31,298 nucleotides of DNA from an uncultured Ruminococcus sp. GTDB lineage: Bacteria > Bacillota > Clostridia > Oscillospirales > Ruminococcaceae. Of this stretch, positions 5,747 through 14,346 are shown piece after piece (the first letter of the stretch is position 1; each line of letters opens with the position of its first letter). Location: contig CAMWXM010000006.1 in the NCBI GenBank assembly GCA_947178195.1, positions 1 to 31,298 on the forward strand, read 5' to 3'. The position numbers and the translations under genes were made by a program. The notes under the pieces were generated by a model. The model saw only the letters and a list, made by a program, of their open reading frames with translations. It was not told the origin of the DNA and did not search any database.

Positions 5747-8107
5747 ATGACAATTAAGGATTTAGAGATTTCACAGACAGGCACTGTTGTTTCGGTTGAT
5801 GGAAGCGGTTCACTAAGGCAGCATTTTCTTGACATGGGGGTTATTCCGGGAACAAATGTTACTCTTATAAAATATGCTCCCATGGGCGATCCTATGGAGC
5901 TTCGGATAAGAGGATATGAGCTTACCCTAAGGATAAGCGACGCTGAAAAAATACATATCATGCCCGCTTCCCGGTCATCAGAGGAAGCCAATAATAAAAA
6001 CAGCAAAAACAAATCACATACTAAAAAAGCTTATCATCCGGGATTGGGAGAAGGAGGAAAATATCATGTAAAAGCCACGGAAACTCCCCTTCCCGACGAA
6101 ACTAAGCTTACCTTTGCCCTTGCCGGAAACCAGAACTGCGGCAAAACGACCTTGTTCAATCAGCTTACCGGCGCTAATCAGCATGTAGGAAATTTTCCCG
6201 GTGTAACAGTAGACAGAAAAAGCGGTTCTATAAAAGGATATGCTAAAACCGAAATAACTGACCTTCCCGGCATCTATTCAATGTCACCCTACAGCAGTGA
6301 GGAAATAATAACCCGTCAGTTTATAATTGACGAAAAGCCAAAAGGGATAATAAATATAGTTGACGCAACGAACATAGAAAGAAATCTATATCTGACAATG
6401 CAGCTGATGGAGCTTGATATTCCAATAGTTCTCGCTCTTAATATGATGGACGAGGTTAGAGGAAACGGCGGCTCTGTTCAGATAAACGAAATGGAAGAAA
6501 TGCTGGGGATTCCCGTAGTTCCCATATCTGCGGCAAAAAACGAAGGGGTCGACGAACTTATAGACCATGCCATTCATGTTGCAAAATATCAGGAACGCCC
6601 CGGAAGGACTGATTTTTGCAGCAAAACCGAATATAACGGCGCAGTTCACCGCTGTCTGCACAGTATAATGCATCTCATTGAAGATCACGCTGCTGTTAAT
6701 GAGATACCGCTCCGATTTGCCGCAACAAAAATCGTCGAAGGCGATTCCGGCATAATGGATATTCTGAAGCTTACCCAGAACGAAAAAGAAACGATAGAGC
6801 ATATTATAACCCAGATGGAGGACGAAAGAGGTCTTGACCGTGCCGCCGCAATTGCCGATATGAGGTTTTCCTTTATAAAAAAGCTGGTTGATCGTACTGT
6901 CATAAAGCCAAAGGAAAGCAAAGAGCGCATCAGAAGCCGCCGCATAGATAAAATCCTTACCGGAAAATATACGGCTATCCCTGCATTTATAGGTATAATC
7001 GGTCTTGTATTTTTTCTGACATTCAACGTTATAGGAGCGTATCTTCAGGATATATTAGCTTACGGCATAGACAAGCTAACCGGTATTCTGGACAGCGCTA
7101 TGACCGACTGGAATGTCAATGCGGTAATACATTCTCTTATTATTGACGGAATATTCAGCGGTGTGGGAAGCGTTTTAAGCTTTTTGCCGATTATTGTAAC
7201 ATTGTTTTTCTTCCTTTCCCTTTTAGAAGACACCGGATACATGGCAAGAGTAGCCTTCGTAACAGATAAGCTGTTACGAAAGATAGGTCTTTCCGGCAGA
7301 AGCATAGTCCCCATGCTTATCGGATTCGGCTGTACAGTTCCGGGAGTAATGGCAAGCCGTACTCTCCCGTCGGAACGTGACAGAAAAATGACAATAATGC
7401 TGACTCCGTTTATGAGCTGTACTGCAAAGCTTCCCATATACGCATTTATATCCGAAGCATTTTTTCCTGATTATTCATGGCTTGTCATGATAGGGTTATA
7501 TATTTTCGGCATTATAATCGGAATTATCACAGCCTTTATAATGAAAAAAGGAAAATTCAAAGGAAACGCCGTACCCTTTGTAATGGAACTTCCCAATTAT
7601 CGTATGCCAGGAATCAAAAACGTTGCTCAACTATTATGGGAAAAATCAAAGGATTTTTTACAAAAAGCCTTTACAGTTATTTTTCTGGCAACGATAGTTA
7701 TATGGTTTTTACAGACATTTGATATACAATTGAGAATGGTCAGCGACTCAAAGGAAAGCATGCTCGCTTCAATTGCCGGATTTGTTTCAGCAATTTTCAA
7801 ACCGTTGGGATTCGGAGACTGGCGCATTTCAACCGCTCTTATTGCCGGATTCATGGCAAAAGAAAGTGTAGTTTCCACCATGATCGTGCTTTTCGGTACA
7901 ACAGGGGCTATCCTTGCCGCTGTTACGCCTGTTTCCGCATTGTCACTGCTTGTTTTCTGCCTGCTTTATACTCCCTGCGTAGCGGCTATTGCGGCGATAA
8001 AAAGAGAGTTGGGCATTAAATGGGCAATATATATATCTTTCGGACAATGCATTATAGCCTGGATATGCGCTTTTGCGGTAAATCTGATTTTTAGTTTCCT
8101 GATTTAG
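5747..8107 (+). CDS. feoB: Ferrous iron transporter, FeoA-FeoB fusion
   Basis: The 786-residue protein imports Fe2+ across the cytoplasmic membrane. Residues 1-73 are a FeoA (SH3-like) domain, including LRQHFLDMGVIPGTNVTLIK and ending in DAEKIHIMP. A Lys/Asn-rich linker (about 80-120) leads into the FeoB G domain with G1 GNQNCGKTT (127-135), the switch segment GNFPGVTVD, G3 DLPG (172-175) and G4 NMMD. The C-terminal half is the membrane channel, with two Gate-type repeats (for example ARVAFVTDKLL then GFGCTVPGVMASR, and later LIAGFMAKESVVSTM). FeoA is usually a separate small protein; fusion to FeoB is known in some Firmicutes and Bacteroidetes. The ATG follows GAGGGATAAAA. It appears monocistronic, with convergent hairpins downstream. 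Confidence 0.95.
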   Translation: MTIKDLEISQTGTVVSVDGSGSLRQHFLDMGVIPGTNVTLIKYAPMGDPMELRIRGYELTLRISDAEKIHIMPASRSSEEANNKNSKNKSHTKKAYHPGLGEGGKYHVKATETPLPDETKLTFALAGNQNCGKTTLFNQLTGANQHVGNFPGVTVDRKSGSIKGYAKTEITDLPGIYSMSPYSSEEIITRQFIIDEKPKGIINIVDATNIERNLYLTMQLMELDIPIVLALNMMDEVRGNGGSVQINEMEEMLGIPVVPISAAKNEGVDELIDHAIHVAKYQERPGRTDFCSKTEYNGAVHRCLHSIMHLIEDHAAVNEIPLRFAATKIVEGDSGIMDILKLTQNEKETIEHIITQMEDERGLDRAAAIADMRFSFIKKLVDRTVIKPKESKERIRSRRIDKILTGKYTAIPAFIGIIGLVFFLTFNVIGAYLQDILAYGIDKLTGILDSAMTDWNVNAVIHSLIIDGIFSGVGSVLSFLPIIVTLFFFLSLLEDTGYMARVAFVTDKLLRKIGLSGRSIVPMLIGFGCTVPGVMASRTLPSERDRKMTIMLTPFMSCTAKLPIYAFISEAFFPDYSWLVMIGLYIFGIIIGIITAFIMKKGKFKGNAVPFVMELPNYRMPGIKNVAQLLWEKSKDFLQKAFTVIFLATIVIWFLQTFDIQLRMVSDSKESMLASIAGFVSAIFKPLGFGDWRISTALIAGFMAKESVVSTMIVLFGTTGAILAAVTPVSALSLLVFCLLYTPCVAAIAAIKRELGIKWAIYISFGQCIIAWICAFAVNLIFSFLI

Positions 8108-8140
8108 CAACAAAAAGCTTTCATTTGAATGTCAAAATCA

Positions 8141-8164
8141 AAACGACGCCGTTCAGCGTCGTTT
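8141..8164. terminator. Hairpin terminator between feoB and a convergent small gene
   Basis: AAACGACGC (8141-8149) pairs with GCGTCGTTT (8156-8164) around a 6-base loop. On the minus strand it is followed by TTTTGATTTT, so it best serves the 54-residue gene, whose TGA stop lies exactly in the loop (8153-8155). It may also stop feoB transcripts. Confidence 0.65.
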
Positions 8165-8317
8165 ATCATTAGTATCAATTACTTCACCCGTACTCATAAC
8201 GGCTGTATGTTCTGTTTCAGGCTTATTCAAAACAGTGCAGCATGTAATTATTTTAGGATTTTCAATTTTTGGAATGTAAATTTTTGTCTTTTTTCCACAA
8301 TAAACACGTTTGATCAT
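8153..8317 (-). CDS. Small hypothetical protein, 54 aa
   Basis: The ATG at 8317 is preceded by TAAGGAGCAACAGCT, a strong ribosome site with good spacing, and the frame ends at TGA in the loop of a terminator hairpin. These two signals make it a credible gene despite its length. The protein starts MIKRVYCGKKTKIYIPKIEN, has a central vicinal cysteine pair (IITCCTVLN) and a polar C-terminus (GEVIDTNDKRR). It has no membrane segment. A -10-like TATAAT lies upstream on the minus strand (complement at 8351-8356) without a clear -35. Convergent with feoB and divergent from the AEC transporter. The family is not recognised. Confidence 0.6.
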   Translation of the reverse strand: MIKRVYCGKKTKIYIPKIENPKIITCCTVLNKPETEHTAVMSTGEVIDTNDKRR

Positions 8318-8434
8318 AGCTGTTGCTCCTTAAAAATTTATTTCATTTATATTATAGTACAATTATATATTTTTATTTCATGAAAAAAATGAAAAATCAA
8401 AATTTTTTTTAAAATTTGAAAAGAGTGATATTTT

Positions 8435-9397
8435 ATGGGTTCATTTTTAAACGATCTATCATTTAGTCTTAATGCCACTATACCTATTTTCATAATGATG
8501 ATTTTAGGGTATATATTAAGAAAAATCGACCTTCTGGACGAAAAGACCTCAAAAAAAATCAATTTGTTTTCTTTCCGTATTCTTCTTCCGGCACTTTTAT
8601 TTATGGATTTGTCCACGGCGGATTTTATATCCATATGGGACACAAAATACGTACTTTTTTGTTTTATAGTAACAGTTTTATCAATAACCATTTCCTTTGC
8701 GCTGTCGTTTTTCAATAAAGACAAAACAGAAAAAGGCGAATTTATCCAGGCATCCTACCGAAGCAGTGCAGCGATATTGGGAATCGCATTTGTAAATAAT
8801 ATTTACGGCAATTCCACAATGGCGTCTTTAATGATAATCGGAACAGTTCCGCTTTATAATATAATTGCGGTTATTCTGCTGTCGCTGACCTCACCTGAAA
8901 ACCGTAGCAAAAAATTGTCGAAAAAAATAATTTTAAAGACTCTGAAGGACGTTGCCAAAAACCCTATAATTTTAGGAATAGCTGCCGGTATCATATGGTC
9001 GCTGTTAAAAATCCCACAGCCGGTAATAATGTCAAAGTCAATTTCATATCTTGGAAATATGGCGAGTCCTCTTTCGCTGATTTCTCTTGGAGCATTGTTT
9101 AATATAGGAGATGCAAAATCAAGAATGTCCATGAGTTTTTTTATTACGTTTATTAAATTGATATTATTTTGCGCTATTTTCCTGCCGGTATCCGTATGGC
9201 TGGACTTCAGAGGTGAAAAATTGATCTCAATTCTTGTAATGCTGGGAAGCGCCACCACCGGAAGCTGTTTTACAATGGCAAAAAATATGGGACATAAGGG
9301 CGTACTTACCTCCTGCTCGGTAATGCTTACGACGCTGTTCAGCTCTGTAACACTTACCTTGTGGCTGTTTCTGTTAAAAACTATTGGCTATATATAA
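8435..9397 (+). CDS. AEC (auxin efflux carrier) family transporter
   Basis: The 320-residue protein is made of about ten hydrophobic segments in two halves around a polar loop, the layout of the AEC/Mem_trans family (PF03547). Its N-terminus LNATIPIFIMMILGYILRKI and the following LLPALLFMDLSTADF are typical, as is the start of the second half, LGNMASPLSLISLGALFNIG. Family members move organic anions such as malate or amino-acid derivatives; the substrate cannot be told here. The ATG follows AAAAGAGTGATATTTT. It stands alone, with a hairpin downstream. Confidence 0.85.
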   Translation: MGSFLNDLSFSLNATIPIFIMMILGYILRKIDLLDEKTSKKINLFSFRILLPALLFMDLSTADFISIWDTKYVLFCFIVTVLSITISFALSFFNKDKTEKGEFIQASYRSSAAILGIAFVNNIYGNSTMASLMIIGTVPLYNIIAVILLSLTSPENRSKKLSKKIILKTLKDVAKNPIILGIAAGIIWSLLKIPQPVIMSKSISYLGNMASPLSLISLGALFNIGDAKSRMSMSFFITFIKLILFCAIFLPVSVWLDFRGEKLISILVMLGSATTGSCFTMAKNMGHKGVLTSCSVMLTTLFSSVTLTLWLFLLKTIGYI

Positions 9398-9408
9398 GAG
9401 TACCCATT

Positions 9409-9438
9409 AGAACCTGTTTTCGCAAGAAGGCAGGTTCT
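9409..9438 (+). terminator. Hairpin after the AEC transporter gene
   Basis: AGAACCTG (9409-9416) and CAGGTTCT (9431-9438) form an 8-bp perfect stem with a 14-base loop, 12 bases after the stop codon. The following T content (TGAATTTG) is modest, so this is a probable but weak terminator. Confidence 0.55.
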
Positions 9439-9525
9439 TGAATTTGAATTATCAAATGCAAAAATACAGTCAATGTACACGAAAAACAAATCGGGAAAAA
9501 AATTATTAAAAATTTGCAAATTTCA

Positions 9526-9554
9526 TTGCAATTACAATCAAAATATGCTAAAAT
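9526..9554 (+). promoter_or_regulatory. Promoter of the polyamine operon
   Basis: TTGCAA (9526-9531), 17 bases, then TAAAAT (9549-9554) preceded by TG at 9546-9547, an extended -10. The speD start is about 48 bases downstream. No other promoter was seen between speD and speB. Confidence 0.6.
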
Positions 9555-9602
9555 TAGTTGTAATAAAAAACCTGAAAAAAGATTGTATCTGAAAGGAACG
9601 TG

Positions 9603-10418
9603 ATGATAGGGTTGGAAAAAAAATTAGCTCTTTATGGTTTCAATAATCTTACCAAAGCATTAAGCTTTAATATTTACGATATTTGCTATGCAAAAAGCAA
9701 GCGTGAACAGGAGGATTATATAAGATATATTGACGGACAGTATAATTCTGAGCGGCTCACCAATATATTACTTGACGTAACAAAAATGATCGGAGCGACC
9801 GTGTTGAATATTTCCAAACAGGATTACGACCCTCAGGGAGCTTCTGTAAACGTACTTATTGCCGAAGGGCATGTTAATCCCGAAAATATCGACAAATCCT
9901 GCAATCAGGGAGCCGACTTTATGCAGACGGAAACTATTCATGCACATCTTGATAAAAGCCATGTGACTGTCCATTCCTTCCCTGAATCCCACCCCGAAAA
10001 TACCGTCTGCACCTTCCGTGTAGATATTGACGTTGCCACCTGCGGCGAGATATCTCCTCTCAACACCCTTGATTATCTTATCGACAGCTTCGATTCCGAT
10101 ATTATTACCATTGATTACAGGGTAAGAGGATTTACAAGAGATATGTGTGGCAAAAAATATTTCATAGACCATGATATTACATCTATCCAGGATTATATTG
10201 ACGATAAAACACTGACAAGATACGATGCTATTGATGTAAATGTATATCAGTCTAATATTTTTCATACAAAAATGCTGATAAAGGAGATACAGCTCCAGAA
10301 TTATCTTTTCAATACTGATGTATATGAGCTTCCCCCAAAGGAAAGACTTGATATAACAAACAGTTTAAGACGTGAAATGATAGAAATATTCAGCGGAATG
10401 AATATATATACTGATTAG
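9603..10418 (+). CDS. speD: S-adenosylmethionine decarboxylase proenzyme
   Basis: SpeD makes decarboxylated SAM, the aminopropyl donor for spermidine synthesis. This is the long form (271 residues, like E. coli SpeD, not the ~125-residue Bacillus form). The self-cleavage site is visible in HLDKSHVTVHSFPESHP; the serine of KSH (residue 119 from this start) would become the pyruvoyl cofactor. The catalytic cysteine segment VATCGEISPLNTLDYLIDSF and the following DYRVRGFTRD are also family-typical. A GTG at 9600 directly precedes the ATG, but the AAAGGAAC ribosome site fits the ATG at 9603 better. First gene of speD-speA-speE-speB, ending 9 bases before speA. Confidence 0.93.
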   Translation: MIGLEKKLALYGFNNLTKALSFNIYDICYAKSKREQEDYIRYIDGQYNSERLTNILLDVTKMIGATVLNISKQDYDPQGASVNVLIAEGHVNPENIDKSCNQGADFMQTETIHAHLDKSHVTVHSFPESHPENTVCTFRVDIDVATCGEISPLNTLDYLIDSFDSDIITIDYRVRGFTRDMCGKKYFIDHDITSIQDYIDDKTLTRYDAIDVNVYQSNIFHTKMLIKEIQLQNYLFNTDVYELPPKERLDITNSLRREMIEIFSGMNIYTD

Positions 10419-10427
10419 GAGACCAGA

Positions 10428-11876
10428 ATGATTTTTTCTCAAAGTGACGCACCTGTCCTTGAGGCTATGAGAGGACACCTTCAAAACCGGGTCGTTCCCT
10501 TCGACGTTCCCGGTCACAAGGGCGGACGTGGCAATCAGGAATTGACCGATTTTCTCGGCAAGTCATGCCTAAAAGCGGACGTAAATTCCATGAAGTCCCT
10601 TGATAATTTATGCCACCCTGTTTCGGTTATAAAGGAAGCTCAGGAGCTTGCTGCGGAAGCCTTCGGCGCAAAAAGCGCATTTTTTATTGTGAATGGCACT
10701 ACCGGTTCGGTACAAACTATGATAATGGCTGCCACCAAAACAGGCGATAAAATAATTATGCCCCGTAATGTCCACAGGAGCGCAATAAATGCACTTGTGG
10801 TCAACGGAGCAGTACCGGTATATGTAAATCCGGGTACTAATAAAAAGCTTGGTATTCCTTTGGGAATGAGCATAAAAAATGTGGAAAAGGCAATAAAGGA
10901 AAATCCTGATGCAAAAGCAGTTTTGATAAATAATCCCACATATTACGGAGTGTGCTCAGATATTCGCAAGATAGTAAAGCTTGCTCATGAAAATAATATG
11001 CTGGCATTGGTGGACGAAGCTCACGGTACACATTTTTATTTCGGCGAAAATATGCCCCTATCGGGAATGGCGGCAGGAGCTGATATGGCTGCCGTAAGCA
11101 TGCATAAAACAGGCGGTTCTCTTACTCAAAGTTCTATTCTTCTTTGCGGTGAAAATATAAACAGTAATTATATAAGACAGGTAATAAATTTAACTCAGAC
11201 CACCAGTGGTTCATACCTGCTTATTTCTTCTCTTGATATTGCCAGAAAAAATCTTGCTTTAAACGGCAGGACGATTTTCAAAAGAACCGTTGAATATGCC
11301 GAATACGCAAGAAGTGAAATAAACAAGCTTGGCGGCTACTATGCCTTTGGTGATGAGCTTTGCGATAACGAGGCTTTTTTTGATTTTGACAAGACAAAGC
11401 TCTCGGTTCACACTCGTGACATCGGTCTTGCAGGAATTGAAGTTTACGACATTCTCCGTGATGAATACGGTATACAGATAGAATTTGGCGATATAGGAAA
11501 TATTCTTGCGATAATTTCAGCCGGCGACAGAGCCTTAGAAATTGAACGTCTTATTTCTTCTCTTTCTGAGATCAAGCGTATTTATTCCAAAGACAAGGCA
11601 GGTATGTTCGATCATGAATATATCAATCCAGAGGTCGTTACCGCTCCCCAGCAAGCCTTTTACAGCGGCAAAAAATCCGTACCCATAAACAAAAGCTGCG
11701 GAATGGTCTGCGGCGAATTTGTTATGTGCTATCCTCCGGGAATACCTATTCTTGCTCCCGGCGAAAAAATAACCGATGAAATTATAAATTATATAAATTA
11801 TGCTAAAGAAAAAGGCTGCTTTATGACTGGTACGGAGGATATAAAAATCGAGAATATTAATGTTGTGGAGGCTTAA
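10428..11876 (+). CDS. speA: Arginine decarboxylase (Orn/Lys/Arg decarboxylase fold, PLP enzyme)
   Basis: The 482-residue protein belongs to the Orn/Lys/Arg decarboxylase class I family, like Bacillus SpeA. Visible features are PFDVPGHKGGRGN (24-36), the PLP-contact region NGTTGSVQTMIMA (89-101), VDEAHGTHF (195-203), and SMHKTGG with the Schiff-base lysine at 227. A smaller C-terminal domain follows, ending with the family segment CYPPGIPILAPGE. The substrate is inferred as arginine because the next two genes are spermidine synthase and agmatinase, the enzymes needed after agmatine; lysine or ornithine cannot be excluded from sequence alone. The stop is 2 bases from the speE start, so translation is probably coupled. 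Confidence 0.88.
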   Translation: MIFSQSDAPVLEAMRGHLQNRVVPFDVPGHKGGRGNQELTDFLGKSCLKADVNSMKSLDNLCHPVSVIKEAQELAAEAFGAKSAFFIVNGTTGSVQTMIMAATKTGDKIIMPRNVHRSAINALVVNGAVPVYVNPGTNKKLGIPLGMSIKNVEKAIKENPDAKAVLINNPTYYGVCSDIRKIVKLAHENNMLALVDEAHGTHFYFGENMPLSGMAAGADMAAVSMHKTGGSLTQSSILLCGENINSNYIRQVINLTQTTSGSYLLISSLDIARKNLALNGRTIFKRTVEYAEYARSEINKLGGYYAFGDELCDNEAFFDFDKTKLSVHTRDIGLAGIEVYDILRDEYGIQIEFGDIGNILAIISAGDRALEIERLISSLSEIKRIYSKDKAGMFDHEYINPEVVTAPQQAFYSGKKSVPINKSCGMVCGEFVMCYPPGIPILAPGEKITDEIINYINYAKEKGCFMTGTEDIKIENINVVEA

Positions 11877-11878
11877 AA

Positions 11879-12733
11879 ATGGACCTTTGGTATACGGAAA
11901 ACCATAGCGATAACGTAAAATTTTCAATAAGAGTGGATAAGCATTTAAAAAGTCAGCAAAGCGAATTTCAGCGTATTGATATTTTTGAATCGGCGGAATT
12001 TGGACGCATGCTTACCCTTGACGGACTTCTGATGATAACCGAAAAGGACGAATATATCTATCATGAAATGATAACCCATGTCCCTATGGCGGTAAATCCC
12101 GATATAGCAAACGTACTTGTAATAGGTGCGGGAGACGGCGGTACGGTAAGGGAACTTACCCGATACAGCAGCATTAAAAATATCGATATGGTTGAAATAG
12201 ATGAAATGGTGGTCGAGGTATGCCGTGAATACCTGCCGCAGACAGCCTGCCGCCTGACCGACCCGAGGGTGCATATTTTTTATCAGGACGGACTTCGATT
12301 TGTCAGAGGAAAGGAAAACGAATACGACCTTATTATTGTCGATTCCACCGACCCTTTCGGCGTTGGAGAAGGACTTTTTACCAGGGAATTTTACGGCAAC
12401 TGCTACAAGGCTCTGAAAGATGACGGCATACTTGTAAATCAGCATGAGAGTACCTTTTACACATCTTATGCAAACTCTATGAAGCGGGCACACCACAGGA
12501 TAAAATCTACTTTCCCTATCGCCCTTGTTTATCAGGCTCATATCCCCACTTATCCTTCCGGTCATTGGCTTTTTGGCTTTGCCTCAAAAAAATTCGACCC
12601 CAGAGCCGATTTGAAAGCCGACTGGTGGAACAGTCTGGGGATAAAAACAAAATATTATAATACCATACTTCATACAGGCTGTTTTGCCATTCCAAACAAT
12701 GTGCGTGACTGCCTAAGAGAATCAGGAAAATAA
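11879..12733 (+). CDS. speE: Spermidine synthase
   Basis: SpeE transfers the aminopropyl group from decarboxylated SAM to putrescine. The 284-residue length is normal for the bacterial enzyme. The N-terminal beta domain contains GRMLTLDGLLMITEKDEYIY with the conserved H of YHEMITHVP. The Rossmann nucleotide loop is VIGAGDGGTVREL (GAGDGG at 83-88), the acidic ribose contact is E107 in MVEIDEMV, and the catalytic-loop segment VDSTDPFGVGEGLF (about 155-168) is intact. The C-terminal YPSGHWLFGFASK is also family-typical. Its ribosome site (GGAGG) lies inside the end of speA. Confidence 0.94.
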   Translation: MDLWYTENHSDNVKFSIRVDKHLKSQQSEFQRIDIFESAEFGRMLTLDGLLMITEKDEYIYHEMITHVPMAVNPDIANVLVIGAGDGGTVRELTRYSSIKNIDMVEIDEMVVEVCREYLPQTACRLTDPRVHIFYQDGLRFVRGKENEYDLIIVDSTDPFGVGEGLFTREFYGNCYKALKDDGILVNQHESTFYTSYANSMKRAHHRIKSTFPIALVYQAHIPTYPSGHWLFGFASKKFDPRADLKADWWNSLGIKTKYYNTILHTGCFAIPNNVRDCLRESGK

Positions 12734-12752
12734 TCAGGAGAACATAAATAAA

Positions 12753-13601
12753 ATGAAAAACAATATTCATACATTTATAGGCTGCGACAGCGAATATGAT
12801 AACAGTAAAATCGTCATTTTCGGTGCGCCCTTTGACAGCACCACTTCCTATCGTCCCGGCACAAGATTTGCCAGCGCCGCTATGCGAAATGAAAGCTTCG
12901 GTATAGAAACTTATAGTCCGTATCAGGATAAAGATTTGGAGGATATCAACGTTTTTGACGCAGGCGATTTAGAACTGCGCTTCGGAAGTCCCGAAGCGGC
13001 TCTTGAGGATATTGAAAATATGACAGCTAAAATTTTATCAGATGAAAAAATGCCACTGATGATAGGCGGAGAACATCTGGTAACATTAGGTTCTGTCAGG
13101 GCAACTGTTAAAAAATACCCCGAGCTGCATATTGTTCATTTTGACGCTCATGCCGATCTGCGTGACGATTATCTTGGTCAGAAGCTGTCTCATGCCTGCG
13201 TTATGAGAAGATGTCATGAATTAGTAGGCAACGGCAAAATCTTTCAGTTTGGTATCAGAAGCGGCGACAGAGAAGAATTTTACTGGGGTAAGGAGCATGT
13301 ATATACCAATAAATTTAATTTTGATACTATTGAAACTCTGAAAGAAAAAATCGGAGATGCTCCTGTTTATTTTACACTTGACCTTGACGTGCTCGACCCC
13401 TCATGCTTCCCCGGAACAGGCACTCCCGAAGCTGGAGGCGTTACCTTTACTCAGCTAATGAACGCTACAAAAACAGTATCTCAACTTAACGTAAAGGGAA
13501 TAGACGTAAATGAGCTCTCCCCTATGCTCGACCAGAGCGGAGCGTCTACTGCTCTCGCTTGTAAGCTGCTTCGTGAGATATTGCTTTATTTTTATAAATA
13601 G
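12753..13601 (+). CDS. speB: Agmatinase (ureohydrolase family)
   Basis: SpeB hydrolyses agmatine to putrescine and urea, joining SpeA to SpeE. The 282-residue protein keeps the manganese-cluster motifs of the arginase/agmatinase family: GGEHLVTLG (105-113), HFDAHADLRDDY (129-140) and FTLDLDVLDPSCFPGTGTPE (207-226) with its Asp residues at 210, 212 and 215. The close spacing to speE (19 bases, with an AGGAGAAC ribosome site) supports a single operon. With this gene the four neighbours form a complete arginine-to-spermidine route. The following genes are of unrelated type. Confidence 0.93.
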   Translation: MKNNIHTFIGCDSEYDNSKIVIFGAPFDSTTSYRPGTRFASAAMRNESFGIETYSPYQDKDLEDINVFDAGDLELRFGSPEAALEDIENMTAKILSDEKMPLMIGGEHLVTLGSVRATVKKYPELHIVHFDAHADLRDDYLGQKLSHACVMRRCHELVGNGKIFQFGIRSGDREEFYWGKEHVYTNKFNFDTIETLKEKIGDAPVYFTLDLDVLDPSCFPGTGTPEAGGVTFTQLMNATKTVSQLNVKGIDVNELSPMLDQSGASTALACKLLREILLYFYK

Positions 13602-13612
13602 GAAGCTTTGTA

Positions 13613-14200
13613 ATGAAAATAATGATTAGAAGCATATATGAATTTCTGCTTGGAATTTCATTTATTCTATCGATAAGTATCGGTTATTTGGGAAATATTA
13701 TAAGCCTGTATCATTTAAGCGACTACTGTTTTATTTCGGGAATGACTGTTGGCATATTTTTTATGATCTCATTTTTTTATCGTATCCTTAAACATAAATC
13801 TTTGCCGAAATTTTTATATTTTGACTGTATGACAAGTATTATTGCGATCTTTTTTTCAACTGTTTTATTGAGATTAAATTTAAGCGGTATATTTGTACTT
13901 ATACATATTGTAAATCCAATTTTATTATTCGTCTATTGGTGTATATTTTGCAATCACTCGTTAAATTGCAGCAACAAAATTATACTTACCGCCGCCGCTT
14001 TTCCCTTGATATATTTTATATATACTTTCATTTTGTGGAAAGTAATGGTAATCCTTACGTTTCCCGTAAATCTAATAATTCATCAGAATTCAGTTTTGGC
14101 TACATTTATTAGCATAATATATGTTTTGCTGTTATTTATTATTATGGGCGGTATGTTGCATTTTCTAAATAAAATCGTTTATAAGAGGCTTTTACAATGA
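13613..14200 (+). CDS. Integral membrane protein, possibly Pr6Pr-like, 195 aa
   Basis: The protein has about six hydrophobic helices, with few charges between them. The central part, LIHIVNPILLFVYWCIF followed after a short polar loop by FPLIYFIYTFILWK, resembles the Pr6Pr family of bacterial six-helix membrane proteins (pattern H-x-VxPxxxxxDW then P-x-x-Y-x-x-Y); this is recalled, not searched. Function is unknown in that family. It starts 11 bases after speB, with AGGAAGC before the ATG, so it may be co-transcribed with the polyamine genes although its base composition is clearly more AT-rich. Its stop overlaps the start of a 38-residue ORF (ATGA). Confidence 0.7.
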   Translation: MKIMIRSIYEFLLGISFILSISIGYLGNIISLYHLSDYCFISGMTVGIFFMISFFYRILKHKSLPKFLYFDCMTSIIAIFFSTVLLRLNLSGIFVLIHIVNPILLFVYWCIFCNHSLNCSNKIILTAAAFPLIYFIYTFILWKVMVILTFPVNLIIHQNSVLATFISIIYVLLLFIIMGGMLHFLNKIVYKRLLQ

Positions 14201-14313
14201 AAAAATTAATGCTAAGTGCAGACGGAGATATTATGCTTTATGAAGCAGACGAGCAAATATTAGATGATTTTGAAAATCTGATAGAAGAATTTTTAAAATG
14301 GGAAATGGCATGA
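14197..14313 (+). CDS. Small acidic protein, 38 aa, translationally coupled
   Basis: The ATG at 14197 overlaps the TGA of the upstream membrane gene as ATGA, the typical layout for coupled translation, with AAGAGGC a few bases upstream. The product begins MKKLMLSADGDIMLYEADEQ and continues as an acidic amphipathic helix to EEFLKWEMA. It is too short for membrane insertion and has no leader. A small partner of the membrane protein is possible. Family not recognised. Confidence 0.45.
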   Translation: MKKLMLSADGDIMLYEADEQILDDFENLIEEFLKWEMA

Positions 14314-14346
14314 TGAGAAAAAACAATACTAAAAGGAACCAAATTT

